This document shows, piece by piece, positions 26,032-35,051 of a stretch of DNA of 64,000 bases. The DNA is from Aquibium oceanicum (GTDB lineage Bacteria > Pseudomonadota > Alphaproteobacteria > Rhizobiales > Rhizobiaceae). The stretch's first letter is position 1. Each line of letters starts with the position of its first letter. The notes under the pieces were generated by a model. That model did not search any database, was not told the origin of the DNA, and worked only from the letters and a program-made list of their open reading frames with translations. The stretch covers positions 2,006,501 to 2,070,500 of the forward strand of contig NZ_CP018171.1 of assembly GCF_001889605.1 (NCBI RefSeq), read 5' to 3'. A program made the translations under genes and the position numbers.

Positions 26032-27561
26032 TCAATCCTGCGACTTCCACATGTAGCGGAAGCGCGGGATTTCGTCGGGCATCGGCGTGAAGCCGCCGAC
26101 CGCCTTGCGCATCGCATAGAATTCCGCGCTGAAACCGATCGGCATGTAGGGCATGTCCTCCGAAATCTGGAGTTGGATCTTGTCGTAGAGCTCCTTGCGG
26201 GCAGCCTGGTCGGTGGAGACCCGGGCCTCCTCGATCCAGCTGTCGACCTGCTCGTTATTGTAACCCGACGAGTTGGCCCCGCCCTTGCTGGCGAAGAGAT
26301 ACTGGATGAGCCCGTCCGGATCGGCCCGCTGCGTCCACCGCATCGGCGTGAAGCGGATCTCGCCGGCAACCGTCTTGGCGTAGTATTCGCTCTGCGGCAC
26401 CGGCGCGAGCTCGACCTTGAGCCCGGTGGCATCGAGGTCCTCCTTCGCCAGCTCCGAGATGCGGCGCAGGGTGTCGCCGCTCGGCGCCGCAAGCGTCAGC
26501 GTGGTGCCCTCCAGGCCAGCGTCCTTGACGATCTGGCGGGCCTTTTCGAGGTCGTATTCGTAGGTCGCCAGTTCGCTGGGCGTCCACCACAGGCCGTCCG
26601 GCGTGACGCCGTTGGAAACGGTACCCTTCGAATCCCACACAATCTGGTTGAGCCGCTCACGGTTGAGGCCGTACGCGACTGCCTTGCGCAGTTCCGGGTT
26701 GTTGTAGGGCTCGACGTCCCATCTCCACTGCAGCGAGTACCAGAGCCCGCTCTTCGACTTGACCATCTCGATGTCGGGGCTGGCGCTTGCCAGGCGCGCG
26801 TCGAGCGGGTCGAGCTGGCTGATGAAATCCAGCTCTCCGACGGACATGCGCTGGATGCCGACGACGTTGGTAGGAATGTCGTTGAATGTGACCGCGTCGA
26901 GATGAGGAAGCCCGTCCTGCCAGAATTCCGGGTTCTTCTGAAGGTCGATGCGCGATCCGCGCGTCCACTTGTCGAGCGTGAAGGGTCCGGTGCCGACGGG
27001 GTTCGAGCCGAGGTCCTCGCCAAACTCCTTCGCGGCGGCCGGGGAGACCATCAGCCCGGCGCGATCGGCGAGCAACGCCAGCAGCGGAGGATAGGGCATC
27101 TTCATCGTGATCGTGACGGTGTGCTCGTCAGTCGCCACGACGTCTTCGATCGCATCGAGCTGCTTCTTCTGCGAAGACGTGCCGTCCGGGTCGCGTCTGG
27201 TGTCGAGATTCCACTTCACCGCTTCGGCGTTGAACGGTGAGCCGTCGTGGAACTTGACGCCCTCTTGCAGTTTCAAAACCAGCTTCTTGCCGCCGTCCGA
27301 GAATTCCCAGCTTTTGGCGAGTCGGGGCTTCAGAGAGAAGTCCGGCTCGATTTCGACAAGCGTGTCGAAGATCAGAAACAGAATCTGGCGTTCTGTCCAC
27401 TGCGTCGACTGAATCGGATCGAGGGTACGCACGTCGCTTATGAAGCCGATGTTGAGCGTCCCGCCTTCCACGGGCTTCGATTCCTGGGCGAGGACGCCCG
27501 TCGACATCGAAGCGGTGAGGATCAAGGCACTCACGGCGGACATTAACTGTCGTCTGTTCAT
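26032..27561 (-). CDS. ABC transporter substrate-binding protein (family 5, DppA/OppA-like)
   Basis: 509-aa periplasmic binding protein. Sec signal peptide at residues 1-25 (MNRRQLMSAVSALILTASMS, cleavage near VLAQ), then the SBP_bac_5 fold with EGVKFHDGSPFNAEAVKWNL and GTGPFTLDKW. ATG 27561 is chosen because GGAGAA precedes it and the signal peptide begins there. The ligand is not readable from sequence; this family carries peptides but also glutathione, opines, nickel and heterocycles. Confidence 0.94.
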   Translation of the reverse strand: MNRRQLMSAVSALILTASMSTGVLAQESKPVEGGTLNIGFISDVRTLDPIQSTQWTERQILFLIFDTLVEIEPDFSLKPRLAKSWEFSDGGKKLVLKLQEGVKFHDGSPFNAEAVKWNLDTRRDPDGTSSQKKQLDAIEDVVATDEHTVTITMKMPYPPLLALLADRAGLMVSPAAAKEFGEDLGSNPVGTGPFTLDKWTRGSRIDLQKNPEFWQDGLPHLDAVTFNDIPTNVVGIQRMSVGELDFISQLDPLDARLASASPDIEMVKSKSGLWYSLQWRWDVEPYNNPELRKAVAYGLNRERLNQIVWDSKGTVSNGVTPDGLWWTPSELATYEYDLEKARQIVKDAGLEGTTLTLAAPSGDTLRRISELAKEDLDATGLKVELAPVPQSEYYAKTVAGEIRFTPMRWTQRADPDGLIQYLFASKGGANSSGYNNEQVDSWIEEARVSTDQAARKELYDKIQLQISEDMPYMPIGFSAEFYAMRKAVGGFTPMPDEIPRFRYMWKSQD

Positions 27562-27626
27562 GATGTTCTCCTGCTGGTTCGGTTCATCTTCGCCGGCAAC
27601 TCGCCGTCTTGTTGGCCCGTTGGTCC

Positions 27627-28250
27627 TCATCCCCCGAGGGCCGGCAACGGGCGGCCGGCCTGGTCGACTCCCATCATCTTCATGTCGTTGACGCGGTCGC
27701 CGATGCGCTGATGTGGACGCCCGCCGCTCGATGCACCGAGCGCCACGACGATCTCGTCGGGACCGGGCGCGTCGGGGATGACGAATTCCATCGTCAGGAA
27801 GTGCGAGCGCGCCCCCCTCCGCTCCGAATCCTTGTGCGTCATCGGGATCGTGAGCGCCGTTCCGGGTCCCGCGCGCTTGTTGGTGAAGGAAAGGAAGGAA
27901 TCGCCTTCGGCCGCGATGCGGAACACGTTGCCGAAGTGCAGTGTGTGGATCAGTCCGGCGGCGTGCTCGATCTCGCCCTGGGTGCCGGTGACCGCGCACT
28001 TGCCGAAGGCTTCGATGCCCGCCGGGCCGCTCATCAGGGCCACCAGACGCGGCACGATCGCATCCGCCAGGACCCTGGCATGCGCCAGGATTTGCGGCTG
28101 AAGATCATCGACGAAGGCCATTCCGGCCCAAGGATTCCGGATGACGGCGGCGGTTGCCGCCATGCGCAGCCTCGCGGGCGCCGGTCGCCCTCCTTCGACG
28201 AGCGTATCCTCCACGTAGTCGACGACCTTGCGGATCACCACCTCGTTCAT
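27627..28250 (-). CDS. Amino acid synthesis (AA_synth, PF06684-like) family protein
   Basis: 207-aa protein of the small family labelled 'amino acid synthesis', whose biochemical role is not established. Recognisable segments are DPWAGMAFVDDL-like NPWAGMAFVDDLQPQ near the N-terminus, YGKxxxVG-like FGKCAVTGTQGEIEHAAGLIH in the middle, and the C-terminal DEIVVALGASSGGRPHQRIG. Its start overlaps the stop of the CMD gene by four bases. Members often neighbour transporters and catabolic hydrolases, as here. Confidence 0.8.
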   Translation of the reverse strand: MNEVVIRKVVDYVEDTLVEGGRPAPARLRMAATAAVIRNPWAGMAFVDDLQPQILAHARVLADAIVPRLVALMSGPAGIEAFGKCAVTGTQGEIEHAAGLIHTLHFGNVFRIAAEGDSFLSFTNKRAGPGTALTIPMTHKDSERRGARSHFLTMEFVIPDAPGPDEIVVALGASSGGRPHQRIGDRVNDMKMMGVDQAGRPLPALGG

Positions 28251-28639
28251 GCCGCGGGCTTCTTTTCCGCGAGCTCGGCGAAGACCCGGTTGGCGATGCG
28301 ATGGCACTCAACCCCCACCGGCACGCCGCAATAGATGGTGACATGGGTGATCAGCGCATCGAGCTCGTCGCGCGTCACGCCATTGCGGATGGCGCCCCTG
28401 AAATGAAGCTCCCATTCGTGCATCCGGTTGAGCGCCGCGATCATGACGATGTTGAGCATGCTGCGGGTCCTGGCATCGAGCCGGTCGTCGCCCCATCCCT
28501 TCCCCCAGCAATACTCCGTGATGAAGGACTGGAAGTCCTTCGAGAACTCGGTCGCCCTGCTTAGCGCACCCTCGACGTATTCGGCCCCGAGCGTCGCTTT
28601 CCGGCGCTCCAACCCTCGATCGTACAAAGTCTCGTTCAT
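28247..28639 (-). CDS. Carboxymuconolactone decarboxylase family protein (PcaC-like)
   Basis: 130 aa, the size and layout of 4-carboxymuconolactone decarboxylase. It has WGDDRLDARTRSMLNIVMIAALNRMHEWELHFRGAIRNGVT and the C-terminal HVTIYCGVPVGVECHRIANRV segment. GAGGAGG precedes the ATG. Paired with the PcaD-like hydrolase just upstream it resembles a protocatechuate-type lactone pair, but the rest of that pathway is absent. Confidence 0.87.
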   Translation of the reverse strand: MNETLYDRGLERRKATLGAEYVEGALSRATEFSKDFQSFITEYCWGKGWGDDRLDARTRSMLNIVMIAALNRMHEWELHFRGAIRNGVTRDELDALITHVTIYCGVPVGVECHRIANRVFAELAEKKPAA

Positions 28640-28642
28640 GGG

Positions 28643-29455
28643 TCAGGCCTCCTCGCCTGGCTTCTTCAGGAACTTGCGGATATGCCCGGAAACCTGCGCG
28701 GACGCCTCGACGAGGACGCTGTGCTTCAGCCCCGGAAGAATGCGCAGTTCCGAGTTCGGAATGAGCTGGTGCATCGTCTCGGCCATCCGGACATTTGAGC
28801 CCTGGTCGAACTCGCCAGTCATCACCAGCGTGGGCTGCATTATCGCGTGAAGCGTGTCGACCAGTTCCGTCTGACCGAAGACACGATAGGCTTCCAGGTA
28901 GGACTCAAGGTCCACCTGCCGGAGCTCGTCCATCCGCTGCTCGATGACTTCCGGATGAGCCCGCGCGAACGCCTCCGTGAACCAGCGATTGTGCGCTGCT
29001 CCGAGAACGGTCTCGATGCCGCCCTGGCGGATCATGTCCAGCCGGGCGACGACCTTCTGGCGCTCCTCCCGCGTGCGGCCCGCAACCGCCGAGAGAAGGA
29101 CCACCCGGCTGAACCGCCCGGCCCAGCCGACGGCGAGCCTCTGGGCGATCAGCCCGCCCAGCGAGAAGCCGACGAGGTCGGCCCGCGAGATGCCGGTCTC
29201 GTCCATCACGGCCACAACGTCTGCGGCGAACCTGTCGATCGAGTATTCGCCGCGGATCGGAGCCGAGGCGCCATGCCCACGCAGATCGAGACGGATGATG
29301 TCGAAGTCGGATTCCAGAGCACCGCAGGCGTCGTCCCAGCTGCGCAGGCTGGCGCCGACTCCGTGGATGAGGACCAGGGGGCTGCCCCGTCCGGAACGTT
29401 CGAAATTGATCAGACCGTCGGTTGTGCGCACCCGTGCCGCTCTTTCCATTCGCAT
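28643..29455 (-). CDS. Alpha/beta hydrolase (enol-lactone hydrolase-like)
   Basis: 270-aa alpha/beta hydrolase: oxyanion HGVGASLRSW, nucleophile elbow GFSLGG (Ser98), acid near GEFDQGSN and catalytic His in PGLKHSVLVE, as in 3-oxoadipate enol-lactonase. Start at 29455 or 29449 (no clear Shine-Dalgarno, perhaps leaderless). It is the first gene of the ten-gene module 2 operon, so its promoter is the operon promoter, facing the GntR gene. Confidence 0.88.
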   Translation of the reverse strand: MRMERAARVRTTDGLINFERSGRGSPLVLIHGVGASLRSWDDACGALESDFDIIRLDLRGHGASAPIRGEYSIDRFAADVVAVMDETGISRADLVGFSLGGLIAQRLAVGWAGRFSRVVLLSAVAGRTREERQKVVARLDMIRQGGIETVLGAAHNRWFTEAFARAHPEVIEQRMDELRQVDLESYLEAYRVFGQTELVDTLHAIMQPTLVMTGEFDQGSNVRMAETMHQLIPNSELRILPGLKHSVLVEASAQVSGHIRKFLKKPGEEA

Positions 29456-29467
29456 CGTATTGTCGTA

Positions 29468-29477
29468 TGGTATACCA
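29468..29477. promoter_or_regulatory. TGGTATACCA palindrome (GntR/FCD operator candidate)
   Basis: Perfect 10-bp palindrome in the 114-bp gap between the divergent hydrolase operon and the GntR gene, only 13 bp before the operon's first codon. FadR/FCD-type GntR regulators are known to bind TnGTnnnACnA-like palindromes. The fit in sequence and place is good. Confidence 0.6.
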
Positions 29478-29489
29478 ACACACAAGCGG

Positions 29490-29503
29490 TGGTCAATCGA
29501 CCA
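29490..29503. promoter_or_regulatory. TGGTC-N4-GACCA inverted repeat
   Basis: Perfect 5-bp arms around AATC, 12 bp from the TGGTATACCA site. It may be a second half-related operator for the same regulator. Confidence 0.4.
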
Positions 29504-29569
29504 CTGCTGGATTATGTTTAAGGGACATCGGGGCGAGCCACTCGCCCCTACTCCTTCACGAGGAAGTGG

Positions 29570-30301
29570 ATGACTGAGAGCACGATGACGTGGATGGTCG
29601 AGGAGCCGGCCACGCTCAGGGACCAGACGACCGCGTCGCTTCGCGAGGCGCTGCTCAACAGCGTTTTCCTGCCCGGCGAGCAACTCGTGGAGAGGAAGCT
29701 GGCAGAGCTGACCGGCGTCAGCCGCACCAGCATCCGCGAGGCGCTCGGCACCTTGGAGGCGGAAGGTCTGGTTACACGCGTGCCCGGCAAGGGCATGGTC
29801 GTGACGCGGCTCTCGGAGAAGGAGGCCTTGAGCATCTACGAGGCGCGGGCCGTCATCGAGTCCGCGATGGCGCGGCTTTTCGTCCAGCGCGCCACGGAGG
29901 ACGAAATCGAGGAGTTGTCGCGGCGCGTCGAAGAAGCCGGGAAGACCTGCGACCCTGACCGTGCGCGTCTCCACGCCGAGAACCTCGACGCGGTGTCGGA
30001 CATGATCATGAACTGCGCCCGCAACGATATCCTGCGCCAGATGGCGTCGGTGCTTCGCGCGCGGGTGACCTATCTGCGCACCGTCACGTCACGCGTCGCC
30101 TCCGCGGAACGCCGGCGCGAGAGCATGGCGTTGCTCGAGGGCATCCTCGACGCCCTCCGCCGCCGCGACGCGGATCTCGCCGACAGCCGCACCCGCAGCT
30201 ACATCGAGCGGTCCGCCGCCTTCGCCACATCGGTCCTGCGCGACCTCGGCCGAGAGGATGGCCAAGGGGCCGGAACGAAGAACATGGAGCATGAAGAATG
30301 A
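29570..30301 (+). CDS. GntR-family (FCD) transcriptional regulator
   Basis: 243 aa: winged helix with LVERKLAELTGVSRTSIREALGTLEAEGLVTRVPGKGMVV (about residues 40-80), then an FCD ligand domain (IYEARAVIESAMARLF and following). It is divergent from the ten-gene operon and overlaps the start of the aldo/keto reductase by ATGA. Likely the local repressor of both directions. Confidence 0.92.
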   Translation: MTESTMTWMVEEPATLRDQTTASLREALLNSVFLPGEQLVERKLAELTGVSRTSIREALGTLEAEGLVTRVPGKGMVVTRLSEKEALSIYEARAVIESAMARLFVQRATEDEIEELSRRVEEAGKTCDPDRARLHAENLDAVSDMIMNCARNDILRQMASVLRARVTYLRTVTSRVASAERRRESMALLEGILDALRRRDADLADSRTRSYIERSAAFATSVLRDLGREDGQGAGTKNMEHEE

Positions 30302-31278
30302 ACTACGTGAGGCTGGGCAACAGCAATCTGAAGGTGTCGCGTCTCGGCCTCGGCGCCATGGGTTTCGGCTCAGCCGCCTGGAGGGCCTGGGTCCTCGACC
30401 AAGGAGCTGCGGCCCCGATAGTCTCACGAGCGCTGGACCACGGCATCAACTTCTTCGACACGTGCGACTTCTATTCGGGAGGCGAGAGCGAGCGCGTCCT
30501 CGGCCAGACGCTGGTAAAACAGCAGCCGCGTGACAGCTTCGTGCTCGCGACCAAGGCCGGCAACCCCATGTCGGATCACTGCAATGCTCGCGGCTACTCG
30601 CGCAAGCACCTGTTCCGGGCGATCGATGATTCCCTTGCACGGCTTGGAACGGATCATGTCGATCTGTTCCAGACGCATATCTGGGACAAGGAGGCGGATC
30701 TCGACGAACTGGTCGAAGCCATGGGCGATATCGTCCGCAGCGGCAAGGCGCTCTACGTCGGGGTCACGACAATGCCGACATGGGCGCTCGTTCGGTGCAG
30801 GGAGAAGGCCAAGGCGCGAGGGATCCCCGCTTTCCTGTCGATGCAGTGCGAATACAATCCCGCGCATCGCGAGTGCGAGCGGGAGCTGCTCCCCTATTGC
30901 CGCCACGAAGGTCTTGCGGTCGTGCCGTTCAGCCCGATGGCGCGCGGGTTCCTGGCCGCGGATCGCCGCGATCCCGAACACGCGACGGCCAGGACGGGAA
31001 GCGATGACTACATGCACAAGATCTATGGCCGGGCGAACGACCATGCGGTCCGGGAGGCCGTCGCGGATGTAGCGGCCCGCATCGGCAGCACCCCGGCCCA
31101 GGTCGCTCTTGCATGGACGCTTGGCCGCCCCGGCGTCCACGCACCGATCTTCGGCGCCACATCGGTAAACCAGGTGGACGAGGCGGTCGCCGCTCTGGAC
31201 ATCGTACTCGAACCCGAGCATGTCTCGGCCATCGATCAGGCTTACGAGGCAAGGCCCCTCGCGGGAGCGGGACATTGA
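30298..31278 (+). CDS. Aldo/keto reductase
   Basis: 326-aa NADPH-dependent AKR with an intact catalytic tetrad: Asp54, Tyr59 (FFDTCDFYSGG), Lys86 (LATKAG) and His127 (DLFQTHIWD). The start overlaps the GntR stop. With the aldehyde dehydrogenase of the opposite operon it could interconvert alcohol, aldehyde and acid forms of one substrate (inference). Confidence 0.93.
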   Translation: MNYVRLGNSNLKVSRLGLGAMGFGSAAWRAWVLDQGAAAPIVSRALDHGINFFDTCDFYSGGESERVLGQTLVKQQPRDSFVLATKAGNPMSDHCNARGYSRKHLFRAIDDSLARLGTDHVDLFQTHIWDKEADLDELVEAMGDIVRSGKALYVGVTTMPTWALVRCREKAKARGIPAFLSMQCEYNPAHRECERELLPYCRHEGLAVVPFSPMARGFLAADRRDPEHATARTGSDDYMHKIYGRANDHAVREAVADVAARIGSTPAQVALAWTLGRPGVHAPIFGATSVNQVDEAVAALDIVLEPEHVSAIDQAYEARPLAGAGH

Positions 31279-31338
31279 GCATGGACGACACCCGCCACAC
31301 GGGACGGAGCGGTGCCCGCTGATGCGGGTCGGGCCAAG

Positions 31339-32046
31339 ATGCCGGACGCCATTTGGAGGAGCAATCTCGCCGTGTTCGATCTACGGGTAGCCGTGCCGCC
31401 GCGCCTGCGCACGCAGGTGGCTGAAACGCTCCGCAACGCGATCGTCCTCGGCGAGCTCGCCCCGGGCGAGCGTATGATCGAACGTGTGCTGTGCGAGCGT
31501 ATGGGGGTTTCGCGCACCTCCTTGCGGGAGGCGATGCGCGAGCTAGAGAACGAGGGGCTGCTGACCAATCTGCCCAATCGCGGGCTGATCGTATCGGTCG
31601 TGGACCCCAAGATCGCGCAGGAGATATTCGACGTGCGCGAGGCACTGGAGGCGCTCGTGTGCCGGCTGTTCTGCGAGCGCGCCACCGACGAGCATATCGA
31701 ACGGTGCCGTGCCGTGAACGTCGAGCTCATGGCGGCCTACGAAGCCGGCGCCGCGCGCGAACTGATCGCCGCCAAGAACCGGCTCTACGACGTGCTTATC
31801 GCAGGCGCCGACAATGCGGAGGCCGAACGGATGCTACGCAGCATACACATGCGGGCATCGCAGCTTCGCATGATCTCGCTATCGAGCGGCGAAAGGCGAA
31901 AGGCCTCGCAGGAGGAAATCCAGCTTCTGATCGACAGCCTCCTGAACCGACGCGGCAAGGATGCCGAGCGGCTCGCCAGGAAGCACGTCCAGCAGGCTGC
32001 CAAGTTCGCGATGAGCATGATCCGACGCACCGGCGAGCTGTCCTGA
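31339..32046 (+). CDS. GntR-family (FCD) transcriptional regulator, second
   Basis: About 235 aa with a winged helix (RTQVAETLRNAIVLGELAPGERMIERVLCERMGVSRTSLREAM) and an FCD domain. Start uncertain: ATG 31339, GTG 31372 (GGAGGA 11 bases upstream) or an earlier GTG at 31312. It lies downstream of the aldo/keto reductase on the same strand and 12 bases before a hydrolase gene. It is clearly different from the regulator at 29570. Confidence 0.9.
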   Translation: MPDAIWRSNLAVFDLRVAVPPRLRTQVAETLRNAIVLGELAPGERMIERVLCERMGVSRTSLREAMRELENEGLLTNLPNRGLIVSVVDPKIAQEIFDVREALEALVCRLFCERATDEHIERCRAVNVELMAAYEAGAARELIAAKNRLYDVLIAGADNAEAERMLRSIHMRASQLRMISLSSGERRKASQEEIQLLIDSLLNRRGKDAERLARKHVQQAAKFAMSMIRRTGELS

Positions 32047-32058
32047 GGGCACTGCATC

Positions 32059-32919
32059 ATGCACGTCGACGAACGCTATGTTATCGCCGGTGGGCTGCGT
32101 ACCCGCTACTTCGAAGCCGGCAGCGGACCGACGGTCATCCTGCTTCACGGCTCGTCCCTGGCGATCGACGCCTGGTCGACCTGGCATCTGACGATCCCGG
32201 CCCTCGCGAAGCACTACCGGGTACTGGCACCCGATCTCGTCGGCTTCGGCCTGACGGACGTCGCGGCCGATGGACATCATGTGCCCCGGCTTGAAAGGCG
32301 CCACCATGTCGCCGCCTTCATGGACGCCCTCGGCGTCGCGCGTTGCTCTCTGGTCGGCCACTCTGAGGGAGGCTTCATCGCCGCCATGCTCGCCCTGGAC
32401 TACCCGGGGCGCGTATCGAATGTCGTCGTCGCAAGCAGCGGCGCAACCGCGCCGCGTCTGGGCGGAGACCTGGACCGGGCCTGGGAAAGCGCCGCCGCCC
32501 AGGCCTACGACGTGCTCGGAGGATGCGAGACGGAAGAGGCGTTCCTGCGAACCAATGCGGCTCTCAGCCTGACGAACCCGCCCACGTTCATTGATATCAT
32601 GAAGGAAAACTACCGTCTGGCGCGCCGTCGCGGCCAGCTCGAAAGGTTCAAGGACGCGGCCCTGCTAAGGGGCGACAGCGACTACACCCGCGTCCAGGAA
32701 GAACACCTTCTGCCATTTCTGGGCGAGATGCGGGCCCGGCTGCTGCTTGCTTGGTCCGGGCGCGACGCCACGGTTCCGGTTTCGCGCGGCCTCAAACTTC
32801 TCGAGCGAGCCCCCCAGGCCGACATGCATGTCTTCGCGGATGCAGCACATATGCTCATGATCGACAGGCCGCGCGCGTTCAACGCGATGTTGGCAATGTG
32901 GCTAGGGGCGGCAAGTTGA
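32059..32919 (+). CDS. Alpha/beta hydrolase (meta-cleavage product hydrolase-like)
   Basis: 286-aa alpha/beta hydrolase: HGSSLAIDAW oxyanion region, GHSEGG elbow with Ser102, Asp in WSGRDATVP, His in ADAAHMLMIDRP. Overall layout resembles C-C bond hydrolases such as BphD, though esterase function is equally possible. It is the last gene of module 2 before a gene-poor junction. Confidence 0.88.
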   Translation: MHVDERYVIAGGLRTRYFEAGSGPTVILLHGSSLAIDAWSTWHLTIPALAKHYRVLAPDLVGFGLTDVAADGHHVPRLERRHHVAAFMDALGVARCSLVGHSEGGFIAAMLALDYPGRVSNVVVASSGATAPRLGGDLDRAWESAAAQAYDVLGGCETEEAFLRTNAALSLTNPPTFIDIMKENYRLARRRGQLERFKDAALLRGDSDYTRVQEEHLLPFLGEMRARLLLAWSGRDATVPVSRGLKLLERAPQADMHVFADAAHMLMIDRPRAFNAMLAMWLGAAS

Positions 32920-33402
32920 AATCGACTGCAGTCGACCGCCGCCGGTGGGAGTGTTGCCGGAACCTATTATTCCGTCTCAGGCTGGCCGTCGGGTGACCGA
33001 CCGAATGCACCCCGGACCAACATTCGGCAAAGCGCGCCCCTTACGGCCATAGAAGAGTACGCAAGGCTCACCAGATACCTGCCATCGCGCACCGGGTGCC
33101 GGAGGGGAGATATGGTGGTGTCCTGGGTCAGAAAAACGGTTGGGTTGGTTGCTTCTGCCCTTCAGGGCATGGCGGCCCGTCCCTCCCGGACGCCGCCGAA
33201 TGGTCGGCCTTCGAGGAGATGAGGCGTTCGTTGCAGCCGAAGCTGTCCCTCAGCTCGCCCGCGATGCGATATGTGGCGTTGAGAGGAAAGGCGGCGTGAG
33301 CCCAGTCCCACGTGTGTCGCCGCAATTGCTTGCGTGTCGACACGGAGGGCAGAGAGGAAAGGAACAAGGTCCGACCAGATCGAACTCGGCAACCGGAAGG
33401 GG
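32920..33402. other. Gene-poor junction, module 2 to module 3
   Basis: About 480 bp followed by a repeat copy and a further 370 bp before the next gene (33905). Only short open frames occur, with no Shine-Dalgarno or recognisable domain, on either strand. It looks like decayed mobile DNA. Confidence 0.5.
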
Positions 33403-33533
33403 TCGTTGGCCGAGCGTCGGATTTCTCACGTTCTCTGCCAGAACCCGACTGTCAGCAGACGGCCCCGCAACGGTCCCATGATATGCTATCCTACTAAGTC
33501 TGCGCGCGCTTCCCGGGAAGGGAAGGAATCGCC
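33403..33533 (+). repeat. Dispersed repeat copy B (uninterrupted)
   Basis: Left part TCGTTGGCCGAGCGTCGG is near-identical to 49688; the middle CCCGACTGTCAGCAG matches 16746-16760; the right part CGGCCCCGCAACGGTC onward matches 18121-18193. Because it is unbroken it shows where the insertion element entered copy A. Confidence 0.75.
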
Positions 33534-33904
33534 CCCCAATTCAGCCGCTCGACTAACGCTTTAGACTTCATGAAAGCCAACATTCCTGTGGAGTAGCGGA
33601 GCGCCAGCCGATTAGTTCGGCGCAAGTTTTTGAACCCCATGTGGTCGGCCATCTGCCCCCGCAAGAGCATGCTCCCGATCCGGCTGCGGACGGATTTCTT
33701 GTTGTCTTATGGATGATGCGGTGGCGCTGAGCACTGGCCGCTGCGCCGGAAAGCCCGGAAGCGGTCTCTCAGAGGCGGCACCCCGGCACGATAAATCCGG
33801 TAATCGGACTTGTCCCGCGGCCGATGACGAGATTTGAGGACCCGACACGCCCGCCCTGCTGATCATGGTTTTGGGCGCCGGCTTCTTCCCCGGCGCCCCA
33901 GTCG

Positions 33905-35017
33905 TCAGTAGTCGCAGGCTTTCGCGTCAGCCTCGATCGCGGCGCTGTCAAAATCATTGATCTTCGTAAAGAACGCGAGACTGTCCGGTATGACCAAGGT
34001 CTCAGGATCCACCTTCTCGGTCAGGATACCGTATTCGACGAGAAAGTCCTGATACTTGCCCATGGCTTCCGCGCTGGCGCCCGCGACGAGCCCGTTCGGG
34101 TTAAGCTTGGAGGCGAGGGCCTGATCCTCGAGCAGGATGGAAACCTTGGCCAGATCGTTCGCGATGGCCGTCTCTTCATCGACATTGGTCGGCTTGGAAT
34201 CCGGATAGAACTTCCATTGCAGTTGACGCACGCAGTCGGGATTGGCGGCAGCGAAGACCATGGCCTTGGCTATCCCCCGGCTGATCCCTTCGACCATAGC
34301 GGGCTTCTCATCGATCACCTTCTGGCTTGTCGCGAACGAATAGTCCGGCAGTTCCGCCCATGCCGGGTCCTTGAGGATTGTGAGGTTCGGGTCCATGCTC
34401 TGAAATCCGACCAGCGCGGAAGACCAGTACATCAGAGCCTGCACCTGATCGTTCTGGAGAGCCAGCAAGGGTTGCGCGCCGACGCCCGTTGCGATCATTG
34501 TGACGTCGGTATCGGGGTCCAAGCCGCTCTTTCTTACGAATGACTTCACCAGCGACACGCCACCGGTGGAGACGCTTACGATGCCGATGTTCTTGCCCTT
34601 CAGATCGGCGGCGGACTTGATCGGCCCGTCCTTCTTGACCGCGACGCCCCATCCCAAGGCAAAGTTCGTGATGAGTGTGCGGATCGGCACCGAATGCTGC
34701 GCATTTGCCAGAATGATCGAGGCACCGGCCATTTGGGCGAAGTCGATATTGTCCGCGGCAAGCTGCTGTGCGGCTTCCGACGAACCGCTGATCGGGAAGA
34801 CCTCGGCCTTGTAGCCTTCCTCTTCCCAATAGCCGAGCGCGCTCGGAAGAAGCAGTGGGAAATAGCTGATGTCGAGGAAACTCGTGCCCGCGATTGCGAT
34901 TCTGACGTTCTCGAGCGCATCCTGAGCGGTTGCCTGGCTCCACGGGATGCTGGCAGCGAATGTGCTCAGCGCAAGCGCCAGGCCTTTAAGAGATTTCGTC
35001 TTGATGCCGGAAGTCAT
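33905..35017 (-). CDS. NitT/TauT-type ABC substrate-binding protein
   Basis: 370-aa periplasmic protein with signal peptide (LKGLALALSTFAASIPWSQATAQ region) and the SsuA/THI5-like fold: FPLLLPSALGYWEEEGYKAEV, QLAADNIDFAQMAGAS, LKGKNIGIVSVSTGG. AGGAAAG precedes the ATG. It is the last gene of the module 3 transport operon. The family binds sulfonates, nitrate, pyrimidine precursors, phthalates and other small acids. Confidence 0.92.
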   Translation of the reverse strand: MTSGIKTKSLKGLALALSTFAASIPWSQATAQDALENVRIAIAGTSFLDISYFPLLLPSALGYWEEEGYKAEVFPISGSSEAAQQLAADNIDFAQMAGASIILANAQHSVPIRTLITNFALGWGVAVKKDGPIKSAADLKGKNIGIVSVSTGGVSLVKSFVRKSGLDPDTDVTMIATGVGAQPLLALQNDQVQALMYWSSALVGFQSMDPNLTILKDPAWAELPDYSFATSQKVIDEKPAMVEGISRGIAKAMVFAAANPDCVRQLQWKFYPDSKPTNVDEETAIANDLAKVSILLEDQALASKLNPNGLVAGASAEAMGKYQDFLVEYGILTEKVDPETLVIPDSLAFFTKINDFDSAAIEADAKACDY

Positions 35018-35051
35018 GTTGTCTTTCCTTCTTCACACTGCATTGAAGTGA

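Noticed and set aside
30250-30262. GAGAGGATGG as an internal attachment-site copy of the tRNA-Ser end
   Set aside because: Only about ten bases match, and it lies inside the GntR coding sequence without the T-arm context.
33128-33367. Short minus-strand frame in the module 2/3 junction
   Set aside because: No Shine-Dalgarno sequence, no family, and composition like the surrounding decayed DNA.
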